Source: Betaproteobacteria bacterium (GTDB lineage Bacteria; Pseudomonadota; Gammaproteobacteria; Burkholderiales; Casimicrobiaceae). Taken from it: a stretch of 16,429 nt of DNA. The notes below the pieces were generated by a model. The model did not search any database. It worked only from the letters and a program-made list of their open reading frames with translations, and had not been told where the DNA came from. The stretch spans positions 1 through 16,429 of the forward strand of contig JAAFHR010000014.1 of the NCBI GenBank assembly GCA_013298455.1. Direction: 5' to 3'. Within the stretch, counting starts at the first letter, position 1. Each line of letters begins with the position of its first letter. Shown one piece after another: positions 1-7,340 of this stretch. A program made the translations under genes and the position numbers.

Positions 1-113
1 TTATCGACGAATCGTGGTTTTCGGCGTCGCGCGAGCTGCCATTCCCGGCCGCATCAAGCCGCAGCGCGGTGCAGTTTGGCACAATGACAAGCTGATTTTT
101 CGCTGGGCAAGCC

Positions 114-1793
114 ATGTTTCCGTACGACCGATTTGTAAAGTTTGAAGAGTTAACCAGTTTGCTTCGCGCGGCCGTCGACGCGCACCCAACGCTCGCCAAA
201 ATGGCGCCGATCGGTTCGAGCTTTGAGGGTCGCCCGATTTGGGGCATCACGATCACCAATTCAGCCACGGGCGAGGCTAGCGACAAGCCCGCGTTTTACG
301 TTGACGCCAACATTCATGCGACCGAGCTCTCCGGCTCCGTCGCTGCGCTCAAACTCATCGACGAGCTGCTCAGCAATCATGGCAAGCGCGACGACATCAC
401 AAGGCTCCTAGACACCCGAACGATCTACGTGATTCCGCGCGTGAATCCAGATGGCGCTGAGTGGGCGATGGCGGATAAACCGAAGTTCATTCGCTCGTCA
501 ACGCGCCCCTATCCTTACAACGAAGATTATGTTGAGGGCTTAGAGGCGGAAGACATCGACGGCGACGGTCGCATTTTGATGATGCGCATGAAAGACCCGA
601 ACGGCCCTTGGAAAAAGCACGCGAGTGAGCCTCGCTTGATGGCGCGACGTGATCCGATTGAGAGCGGCGGCGAGTACTACCGCATCGTGACCGAAGGGCG
701 TGTGAAAAATTACGATAAGTTCAACTTGCCGGTGAACTCACCGAAAGAAGGCCTCGACCTGAATCGAAATTTCCCCGAGCAATGGCGCAACGAATCGCTG
801 CAATTTGGCGCGGGAGATTTCCCCACGTCCGAGCCCGAGGTTCGCGCCTGTGTTGAATTCATCAATGCACATCGAAACATTTGCGGCGGCTTGTTTTTTC
901 ATACGTGGAGCGGCGTGTTGTTGCGCCCCTTTGGCACCAAGGCCGATGATGAAATGCCTGCCGAGGATTTATGGGTGTTTCAGACGCAAGGCAAAAAGGG
1001 CGAGGAGCTCACGGGCTACCCAGCGATCAGCGTGTTTCATGAATTCAAATATCACCCGAAAGAAGTGATCACCGGCACGCAGGATTGGCTCTACACCGAG
1101 CTTGGATCGTATGCGTGGGTGGTAGAGATTTGGTGCCCCATGCGCGAAGCGGGGATCACTGGCTACAAGTACATCGATTGGTTCCGCGATCATCCCGTTG
1201 AAGACGATCTGAAGCTACTGAAGTGGACGGACGAGACGCACAAAGGCAAAGGCTACGTCGATTGGTACGCGTATGACCATCCCGAGCTAGGCGCTGTTGA
1301 ATTGGGCGGCTGGGATCGCTTCCACACGTTCAGCAATCCGCCACCGCATCTGATGGAAAAAGAAGTCGGCAAATTTCACGACTGGATCATTTTCCAAGCC
1401 CTGATGTCACCGAAGCTCGAACATCACTCCACCGAAGTGATCTCACTAGGCAATGATCTGTGGCGCATCGATTTCGGCGTGCACAACACCGGTTATCTGC
1501 CAACGGATGTGAGCAAAATCACTCGCAAAAACAAAATTTGCCGAGGCGTGATCGGCGAAATCGAATTGCCCGAAGGCGTCACACTCGTCGAAGGTAAGGC
1601 GCGGATCGAAGGCCTACAGCTCGAAGGCCGCAACAACGTAGGCACCCTCGCCTCATTCTTCCCCGCAGGCAACGCCACGCAAGATCGGCAGCGGTTTACG
1701 TGGATTGTGAAGGGGAAAGCGGGAGCGGAGATTGCTCTGGTGGCGCGGCATGATCGGGCGGGGCGGGTAGCGCGGAGCGTCCGCTTAGGCTAG
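114..1793 (+). CDS. M14 family zinc carboxypeptidase (cytoplasmic, 559 aa)
   Basis: Metallopeptidase that should remove C-terminal residues from peptides using one zinc ion. The M14 signature is visible. H68 and E71 (in NIHATELSG) are the first zinc ligands, H263 (in FFHTWSG) is the third, N217-R218 (in DLNRNF) would bind the substrate carboxylate, and E338 (in WVVEIW) is the catalytic glutamate. The opening IGSSFEGRPI is typical of the family. An aspartate-rich loop, D147-x-D149-x-D151-G, resembles a calcium loop and lies between the zinc ligand region and NRNF. The C-terminal 150 or so residues look like a beta-sandwich accessory domain. There is no signal peptide, so the enzyme is probably cytoplasmic. 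The start has only a weak ribosome site (GGGC) but fits the family N-terminus. The gene stands alone on this strand. The stop codon is shared in a CTAG palindrome with the convergent gene. Family call is firm; substrate is unknown. Confidence 0.9.
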   Translation: MFPYDRFVKFEELTSLLRAAVDAHPTLAKMAPIGSSFEGRPIWGITITNSATGEASDKPAFYVDANIHATELSGSVAALKLIDELLSNHGKRDDITRLLDTRTIYVIPRVNPDGAEWAMADKPKFIRSSTRPYPYNEDYVEGLEAEDIDGDGRILMMRMKDPNGPWKKHASEPRLMARRDPIESGGEYYRIVTEGRVKNYDKFNLPVNSPKEGLDLNRNFPEQWRNESLQFGAGDFPTSEPEVRACVEFINAHRNICGGLFFHTWSGVLLRPFGTKADDEMPAEDLWVFQTQGKKGEELTGYPAISVFHEFKYHPKEVITGTQDWLYTELGSYAWVVEIWCPMREAGITGYKYIDWFRDHPVEDDLKLLKWTDETHKGKGYVDWYAYDHPELGAVELGGWDRFHTFSNPPPHLMEKEVGKFHDWIIFQALMSPKLEHHSTEVISLGNDLWRIDFGVHNTGYLPTDVSKITRKNKICRGVIGEIELPEGVTLVEGKARIEGLQLEGRNNVGTLASFFPAGNATQDRQRFTWIVKGKAGAEIALVARHDRAGRVARSVRLG

Positions 1794-3784
1794 TCGTGCA
1801 CGTCGCTTGTCTTTGTTGCCGCTCTGTGTGTTTCTAGAAACTCGCGAAGCGCGGCGAGCGGCGCGGTGTCGTGCAAGGCAACGTGCTTCCGCTCAAACAG
1901 TTTTTGCTTGATCTCCATTAGTCGCTCCGGCGCTAGGCAGAGCTCAATCACTCGCTCTACATACTGCGGAACACTCTCGACGATGAGCTCGTCGATGTTC
2001 ATCAACTGGAGCATTCCGAGCGTCTGACGTCCTCGCATGAACGCGCCTGGCAAGGTCACTACGGGCAGCCCGACGGACACGCTATCAACCGTTGTTTGCC
2101 CGCCCGAAAAACCGAAGCTGTCGAGCGCTAAATCCATCGAACCCAACACTTGCAGAAACTGTTCACGCGGTCGCTCGCCGTGACACACCGTGCGTACCAC
2201 TGGGTTGATGCCAAGTGGCTGCCAGATCTTTTCGAGCATTCCCACGAAGGCTTCGTTGGGGGTGGCGCGTTCAGCGTGAAAGTAGTGCAACTGTGCGTTA
2301 GGCAGGCGATGCAGAATCTCGCCTACGGCCTCGACAAACGCGGGACTCCATTTGAATATCGATTGGGCGCAGATGAGTCGCAGTTTCGAGCCGCTTCGAT
2401 CGGGCTGCGGCCTAACTTGATCGATCACGGGAAAGCACGTTCCCATGCCGGGAAGCAGGTGTAGCGGCTCAGCGTACGCCGCCTGCGAGTCAGCGGGCTC
2501 GGCGGCAGCAAAGGAGAGGTAGCCATCTACCGTACTGAGCGCAGTGCTCACGGGATGCCCCCACGCGGCATACTGGCGCGATGCGAGGCGCGTGGCGGCG
2601 AGCGCGGCGATCAGCGGCTCCATACCGATTTCTGGATAAATCAGCACATCATTGTCGTCGTCGACGATTTGCTTTGCGATGGTTACGTAACTGCTGATTT
2701 GGTTTTCGTAACGATGGTGAATGTGCACACGCTCGCCAACGCTCGCGGTGACGCCGTCCTCTCGCCCGGCCGAGTAAAGCGCAACGCGAGTTGCAGAACT
2801 CAATGCTGTGCCGATCCACGAAGCGAAGTAGTTGTATATCGTGCATTCGCGCAAATGGGCAGTGACGAATCCGATGCGCAGCTCGCCTGCGGATCGCTGA
2901 CGGGTCGCTGAGGCGTTGAATGACGTTTTGAGCGCAGTGTTGCCGACTAAGGTTGTGACAATAGTGGCCCAAAGTCGCTGAAACGGCAGATCATCCTCGC
3001 CGTGATAGGCAAGAAAAAACGGCATACGAGTCAGGATGGACACATCGCAGCGCTGAGCCTGCGCGCAGGCCAGAATCCATTGCATCTCCTGAAACAGTCG
3101 GGCTCGCCATGCACTCCGTACAGTCGTCGACGCGAAAATCTCCGGAATAGCGAGCGCTGCATCAAGTAGCGCGCCATCTAGCGACAACCCTAGGCGCGAC
3201 GGGCTGGGGGTCTGCACGGGGTCAGCAGACAAGGGTGTGAGCTCCACAGCGCGGCGGATACACCTGCGAATCGCCGACGACGACGCTGGAAACTGTTGAT
3301 GCGTTCGCTGGCAAAGTTGCAGCGCCTCTGCGTGACGGCGCTGCTTCAGCAAATAGCGATCGATGGTCTCGCTCAACAGCAACGAAGCCGCCGGATCTAT
3401 CCCCGAGCTCGTCAGCTCGGTCTCGATCACGCCTAGCTTTTGCGTATGCTCCGCCGCGCGAGCGAACATCTCCCAATACCGCAAAACCTGAGGGTTGCTG
3501 CGAACGAGCGCTTGAAGCGTCACGAGTGCGAAATCGAACTCGTTACAGTCAAGCGCAAGTTGGCTAGCAAGGGCTAGCGTCGCAGCGGAGGTTGTCGGGC
3601 CAAGCGGTGGCGTTCTCAGAAACGCAAGGGCCGCATGCGGCCCGCTGCGTTGCAGTTGAACGAGCGCCTCAATGCGACGCATTTCATCGCTTCGCCGAAG
3701 CGTGTTTGGCAGCGAAGAAAGGGCACTCATCACGCCCTGCAGATCGCCGGATCGAAGCTTCGCGAGCAGTTCGGCAGCGGTCAT
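1790..3784 (-). CDS. GT41/SPINDLY-like glycosyltransferase with N-terminal TPR-like helices (664 aa)
   Basis: Residues 1-290 are helical and TPR-like. From about 302 the protein follows the bacterial O-GlcNAc-transferase-like (SPINDLY, GT41) catalytic fold: LRIGFVTAH at 302-310, YAEPLHLLPGMG at 437-448, FKWSPAF with the nucleotide-binding lysine K478, and the second-lobe core D551-L-A-L-D555, GGQTT at 561-565, D567, and LPVVTLPG followed by RGRQTLGML. Enzymes of this type transfer a nucleotide-activated sugar to protein Ser/Thr, for example bacterial flagellin. The acceptor here is unknown. Positions equivalent to two histidines of human OGT read C314 and Q563, but bacterial members vary there. 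The start has no clear Shine-Dalgarno. The gene follows the methyltransferase by 62 bases, so the two are probably cotranscribed. It ends in the same CTAG as the peptidase gene. No signal peptide; cytoplasmic. Confidence 0.85.
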   Translation of the reverse strand: MTAAELLAKLRSGDLQGVMSALSSLPNTLRRSDEMRRIEALVQLQRSGPHAALAFLRTPPLGPTTSAATLALASQLALDCNEFDFALVTLQALVRSNPQVLRYWEMFARAAEHTQKLGVIETELTSSGIDPAASLLLSETIDRYLLKQRRHAEALQLCQRTHQQFPASSSAIRRCIRRAVELTPLSADPVQTPSPSRLGLSLDGALLDAALAIPEIFASTTVRSAWRARLFQEMQWILACAQAQRCDVSILTRMPFFLAYHGEDDLPFQRLWATIVTTLVGNTALKTSFNASATRQRSAGELRIGFVTAHLRECTIYNYFASWIGTALSSATRVALYSAGREDGVTASVGERVHIHHRYENQISSYVTIAKQIVDDDNDVLIYPEIGMEPLIAALAATRLASRQYAAWGHPVSTALSTVDGYLSFAAAEPADSQAAYAEPLHLLPGMGTCFPVIDQVRPQPDRSGSKLRLICAQSIFKWSPAFVEAVGEILHRLPNAQLHYFHAERATPNEAFVGMLEKIWQPLGINPVVRTVCHGERPREQFLQVLGSMDLALDSFGFSGGQTTVDSVSVGLPVVTLPGAFMRGRQTLGMLQLMNIDELIVESVPQYVERVIELCLAPERLMEIKQKLFERKHVALHDTAPLAALREFLETHRAATKTSDVHD

Positions 3785-3846
3785 TGACTCGCGGTAACTG
3801 GTTGCGTTTGTGGGCGAGACAAACCCGTCACGGCGCGAGCAATGCG

Positions 3847-5178
3847 TTACTCGAAGCTTTTGCGGGCCGACAACACAAAGCCCTTTACGCCCGCCTTAGC
3901 CTCGGAGCGAATCACAGCGTCTTCAATGATGAAATTGCCAAGCCCAGCCTTGGTACAGCATTCCAGAACGTAGTCGCGGCGGTGCGCGTAGCGGTAGTTT
4001 GGCAGGAGCAGGTAGTCGTCTGCGACGTTTTCATCCGTTTGTTCAAAGGTGGCAACAAAAACGCCACCTGGCCGCAAAATTCGTGCGATATCTGCCAAAG
4101 GTTGCCCGAGCGTACCGATGTAGATGAACACGTCGCATGCAGTGATCACATCGTAATGATCTGACGGCGTCTCGCGCAGCGCGTCGAGAATATTGACGTG
4201 ATGAAATCGATCATAAACACCGTGCTTCGCAGCTTGTTCGATCATTTTGAGCGACAGATCCACGCCAATCAAGCTGCCTTTGGGTTTGCCCAAATAAACG
4301 CCCAAGAGTCCGGTGCCGCAACCCAAGTCCAACACGTTGCAATCAAGCGTAGGGAAGACAGCTTTCACCAGAGAGCTTACTTTTCGTGGCATCCGATAGC
4401 CCAGCGTTCCGACCAGGTGCGAATCGAAGGTGTCAGCGTAATCGTCAAAAAGTGAACGATTGAGGATCTCTGGTTGGCGCTCGGGCGTTTGTCCGGTGGC
4501 GACCGCGAGATAAAACGCGTAGGTTTCCGACTCAGGAAACTCAGCTACGAGCGCAGAGAAGCGCTCCGCTGCCTCGCCGTTGCGGTTCAACCGGAGGAGC
4601 GTTTGCCCGAGCCCCGAGCGCGCTAATTCGTCGCTCTGGTCGATCTCCAATAAGGCCCGAAACGACTGCTCGGCGCCTTCGAGATTGTTCTTTGAAAAAC
4701 GGTTGAATCCAAGGGCGCGGAGCACCGTCAGGTCACTCGGATTCAGGTTTTGCGCGGCGATCAGAAATTGCTCTGCTGCATCGAAGTCTCGAACTTCGTT
4801 TGCAATCGACACACCGCGTTCCAACCACTCGCGATTGCTGGGCTCTATCTCGATGGCACGCTTTGCGTTCACGATGGCCTCTGTGCGCTCGCCCGTGCGC
4901 GCCTGTAGCCGCGCGCACTCCATCAACGCTGGCGGCCACATGGGGGCCATCCGAATTGCGCGCTTTGCCGAATCCAACGCGGCCGGCAAGTTGCCGGCCG
5001 TTTCAGCCAACATGATGCCAGTCAAAAAGACTCTAGGGTCGTTGGTTGCCCGCGCACCGAGCGCGGTCAATCTCGATGCGGCCGCGGGGAGCGTACCGCT
5101 TTGAATCAATGCTTCAATCGACAGCAATTCGGCGAGAATTGGGTCTGATGGCTGGGAGGGGACTAGAGTTGTCTGCAT
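3847..5178 (-). CDS. TPR-repeat SAM-dependent methyltransferase (443 aa)
   Basis: Two-part protein. Residues 15-230 form about six tetratricopeptide repeats (for example AALDSAKRAIRMAP and AIVNAKRAIEIEPS), a protein-binding scaffold. Residues 240-440 form a class I SAM methyltransferase. The linker LFDDYADTFDSHL (243-255) is a hallmark of the TPR-methyltransferase family (COG4976 type, as I recall it). Motif I is VLDLGCGTG (282-290), the SAM ribose acidic residue is D307 in IGVDLS, D332 follows, and YDVITACDVFIYIG is motif IV. The substrate cannot be read. Next to a GT41 enzyme and a GT2 enzyme, a sugar- or protein-modifying role is plausible. The start ATG lacks a strong Shine-Dalgarno. It is the first gene of a minus-strand pair and faces the divergent GT2 gene. 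Confidence 0.88.
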   Translation of the reverse strand: MQTTLVPSQPSDPILAELLSIEALIQSGTLPAAASRLTALGARATNDPRVFLTGIMLAETAGNLPAALDSAKRAIRMAPMWPPALMECARLQARTGERTEAIVNAKRAIEIEPSNREWLERGVSIANEVRDFDAAEQFLIAAQNLNPSDLTVLRALGFNRFSKNNLEGAEQSFRALLEIDQSDELARSGLGQTLLRLNRNGEAAERFSALVAEFPESETYAFYLAVATGQTPERQPEILNRSLFDDYADTFDSHLVGTLGYRMPRKVSSLVKAVFPTLDCNVLDLGCGTGLLGVYLGKPKGSLIGVDLSLKMIEQAAKHGVYDRFHHVNILDALRETPSDHYDVITACDVFIYIGTLGQPLADIARILRPGGVFVATFEQTDENVADDYLLLPNYRYAHRRDYVLECCTKAGLGNFIIEDAVIRSEAKAGVKGFVLSARKSFE

Positions 5179-5332
5179 ATCGAATTCGCTGTTTGTGGCT
5201 CAATTATCCCGTACTCGTTGGCCGGCGTCCGAAGGGTGGCGGCGGGGATTTGCTGCGTCACCACTTGTCGCAGGAAGCCGCAGCAGTTAGATGTTCGGTT
5301 CGCCGCCAAAAACTTAATCAGTGCGACCGCTC
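5179..5332. promoter_or_regulatory. Divergent intergenic region between methyltransferase and GT2 genes
   Basis: About 150 bases separate the two divergent starts, so both promoters should lie here. On the minus strand GATAAT (around 5204-5209) is a possible -10 about 25 bases from the methyltransferase start, with no good -35. On the plus strand TTGTCG (5265-5270) and TAGATG (5288-5293) are spaced by 17 bases but match consensus weakly. I see no operator-like repeat. The promoter choices are guesses; that the region is regulatory follows from gene layout. Confidence 0.35.
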
Positions 5333-6223
5333 ATGAGCCCTGACTTAGTGTCGGTTTTGGTTCGGAGCACTAACCGCACCACCCTTGATCGGGCGCTCGA
5401 CTCCGTTGCGGCGCAAACCTATCCCGCTGTTGAAATTGTCTTGGTGGCGGCCTCGGGTGGTGACCATCCACCACCACCAGATCGTTGGCGTGGTCGACCT
5501 ATTCGTTTTGTTGCCTGGCCAACACGTTTATCACGCTCGGCGGCTGCCAACGTCGCGTTGATGAATGCGACTGGCGTTTACCTAAACTTTCTCGATGATG
5601 ATGACGAGCTGTTGCCGACTCACCTTTCAACGCTTGTGGAAGCGCTGCGAGCGGCATCGCCCGTGCCCGGCCAGTCGATGCAGCTTGCCTATGCGCAGAC
5701 CCGCGTTATCGACAGCTTAGGTGCGGATGTAGGGATCCTTGGAGAGCGAACCCACCCGTTGCTTTTGGCTCAACAGAACTCTTTTGCCATCCATGCGGCG
5801 CTCTTCTCTCGGAAGCTCATCGCCGACGGCGCAAACTTTGACGCTCAATTGGATGTGCTCGAAGATCAGGATTTCTTTCTAAACTGTGCGACGCGCTGCC
5901 CGTTTATTTTTGTACCGCAGGTAACGAGTGTTTGGCACGCCTTTGTGGGCGATTCCGGCGCGAGCTATGGTCAATCCGCGAACGCAGAGAAAGTCGAGCG
6001 AGCACGCCGACGGATCGCCGAAAAATGGAGTGCAGAGATAACCTTATGGGGCCGGGAACCAGCCGGGCTGTTGCTACTCGCCGAGCGGCTTGCCAAGGCT
6101 GGCCAATGGACAGCCGCCCGATCAACTGTCGCTCGCCTCTCGATCGTGAACTGGAAAGATCAAGTTGATCGCTCTCGATTTCTGGCGCTGTGCGAGCGGC
6201 TTGCTCTTGCTGCGCCGCAGTGA
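5333..6223 (+). CDS. Family 2 (GT-A) glycosyltransferase (296 aa)
   Basis: Inverting glycosyltransferase of the GT2 type, using a nucleotide sugar and a metal ion. Visible features: the opening LVSVLVRSTNR with ALDSVAAQTYPAVEIVLV, typical of the nucleotide-binding half; the metal-binding acidic cluster LDDDDELL (87-94, which contains the DxD); and EDQDFF (177-182), matching the E/D catalytic base region. The C-terminal 80 residues are helical. There is no membrane segment, so it should work in the cytoplasm or on the inner leaflet. An in-frame GTG at 5321 would add four residues. I prefer the ATG at 5333 because it fits the family N-terminus, though neither start has a clear ribosome site. 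It diverges from the methyltransferase/GT41 pair and ends 34 bases before the convergent parvulin gene with no terminator visible. Donor and acceptor are unknown. Confidence 0.88.
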   Translation: MSPDLVSVLVRSTNRTTLDRALDSVAAQTYPAVEIVLVAASGGDHPPPPDRWRGRPIRFVAWPTRLSRSAAANVALMNATGVYLNFLDDDDELLPTHLSTLVEALRAASPVPGQSMQLAYAQTRVIDSLGADVGILGERTHPLLLAQQNSFAIHAALFSRKLIADGANFDAQLDVLEDQDFFLNCATRCPFIFVPQVTSVWHAFVGDSGASYGQSANAEKVERARRRIAEKWSAEITLWGREPAGLLLLAERLAKAGQWTAARSTVARLSIVNWKDQVDRSRFLALCERLALAAPQ

Positions 6224-6257
6224 GCGTAGGATCGGGCAAGCGACTTTTTGAGGCGAA

Positions 6258-7340
6258 CTAGGGCTTTGCGGCCGACTTGCTTCGCTCTCGCTCTGCCTGC
6301 ATCAACTGTGCGGCTTCGTCGGGCGTTTTGCCTTCACGAACCGCTTTCATGCCGATGGCCTTCAAACGATCCAAGAGTGCGGGGTCTTCGGTCTTGTTCG
6401 AGGTGTCGTATTGCGGCGCCCACTTAATGTCGTTATCACCCACCTGCACCGCAGAAAAGGCGTCGCGACGAGCGACGTTGCCGAAGTCTTTGAGCACTTT
6501 CTCGGTCAGATCTACCGCAACTTCCTCGAACGGCTTGAGCCGGGCAGGCTTGCGGTCATTCAGACGAATCACTAACAGTCCAGCCTGTGTGGCGATGGGC
6601 TCAGAGACCTCACCCACCTTCATGTTTTCGAATACGACTTTACGAAGTGCTGGATCGGCTTGCGGGCGAAACGCAGAAAACGTAGGCGAGCGTTTACCTT
6701 CGCGGATCGCGGCATCATCGCTGAGTTTTTTCGCTAGGGCTTCGAATTCGGCAACAGTTTTGACTTTTTTCGCTTGAGCCGAAGCCTTCACCGCTAAGTT
6801 GCTCGCAGTTCGCCAGCCACGAGTGAACGAATTGAGAAGGATCACGCTGATGCTCGCGGATTCTGGCTCGGTGTACTGTTGCGGATTCGCGAGGTAAATC
6901 TCCCTCGCGCGCTGCTCCACCAAGGCTGGCTGCTCGTAGAGCCGCTGTAAGCTTCGCCGCTCCGCGATATCCAGGCCAGCTTTCACGCGATTAACGAGCT
7001 GCTGGTACGCCAAGTAGTTTTTTTCGTCTTCAGAGTACTGGCGCGCGGTCTCAGCCGCAACCCAGCTCTCGAGACTAAGGCGCTCGCGAGCTAATCCTCG
7101 AACTAGCTCCACGTCGGCGAGGTCCGCAGCTTGTCGAGTTGGCGCGGTCATAAAGAGCGCCGCGCGAATCTCCGACACTTCCGCAACGGGGGCTGCCACG
7201 GCCGCGGCGCCCGCTACCGGTGTGCGTCGCTCTGCGACGACCGACGGGTTTGCGAGTGTTGTACTGGCCGTCACTATCGCTAACAAACCCAGCAGCCAAG
7301 GCGCTCTCTTAATGGTCACGTTGCTTATTCCTATTGTCAT
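6258..7340 (-). CDS. Exported parvulin-fold protein (PpiC/SurA-like), possibly non-catalytic
   Basis: A signal peptide (KRAPWLLGLLAIVTASTTLA, residues 11-30, cut before NPS) sends the protein to the periplasm. After an Ala/Pro-rich linker and a helical segment (about 75-155) comes a parvulin-like domain at about 160-262: ISVILL strand, AEFEALAKKLSDD, VVFENMKVGEVSEPIATQAG, LLVIRLNDRKPA. The usual His of the HIL motif reads V166 and the His of GYHII reads L256, and the GGxLG turn is replaced by SPTFSAF. It may therefore be a chaperone rather than an active prolyl isomerase. The ATG at 7340 overlaps the upstream stop as TGATG, suggesting translational coupling. A GTG at 7319 preceded by AGGA is a good alternative start and leaves the signal peptide intact. 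The short C-terminal tail is charged. Family is likely; activity is inferred. Confidence 0.8.
   Translation of the reverse strand: MTIGISNVTIKRAPWLLGLLAIVTASTTLANPSVVAERRTPVAGAAAVAAPVAEVSEIRAALFMTAPTRQAADLADVELVRGLARERLSLESWVAAETARQYSEDEKNYLAYQQLVNRVKAGLDIAERRSLQRLYEQPALVEQRAREIYLANPQQYTEPESASISVILLNSFTRGWRTASNLAVKASAQAKKVKTVAEFEALAKKLSDDAAIREGKRSPTFSAFRPQADPALRKVVFENMKVGEVSEPIATQAGLLVIRLNDRKPARLKPFEEVAVDLTEKVLKDFGNVARRDAFSAVQVGDNDIKWAPQYDTSNKTEDPALLDRLKAIGMKAVREGKTPDEAAQLMQAERERSKSAAKP

Noticed and set aside
77..93. TGGCAC-containing sigma-54-like site before the peptidase
   Set aside because: The spacing between GG and the next GC is eleven bases rather than ten and no TTGC is present.
1..189. 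Minus-strand open frame at the left edge
   Set aside because: It begins inside the peptidase gene, is rich in Arg/Thr/Leu as antisense frames often are, has no ribosome site and no recognisable motif.
3592..4164. 190-codon plus-strand frame across the GT41/methyltransferase junction
   Set aside because: Antisense to two genes with clear domain motifs; its translation shows no family features and no ribosome site.
4991..5010. DNA uptake sequence resembling Neisseria GCCGTCTGAA
   Set aside because: Only GCCGTTTCAG is present, with several mismatches, and no further copies were noticed.
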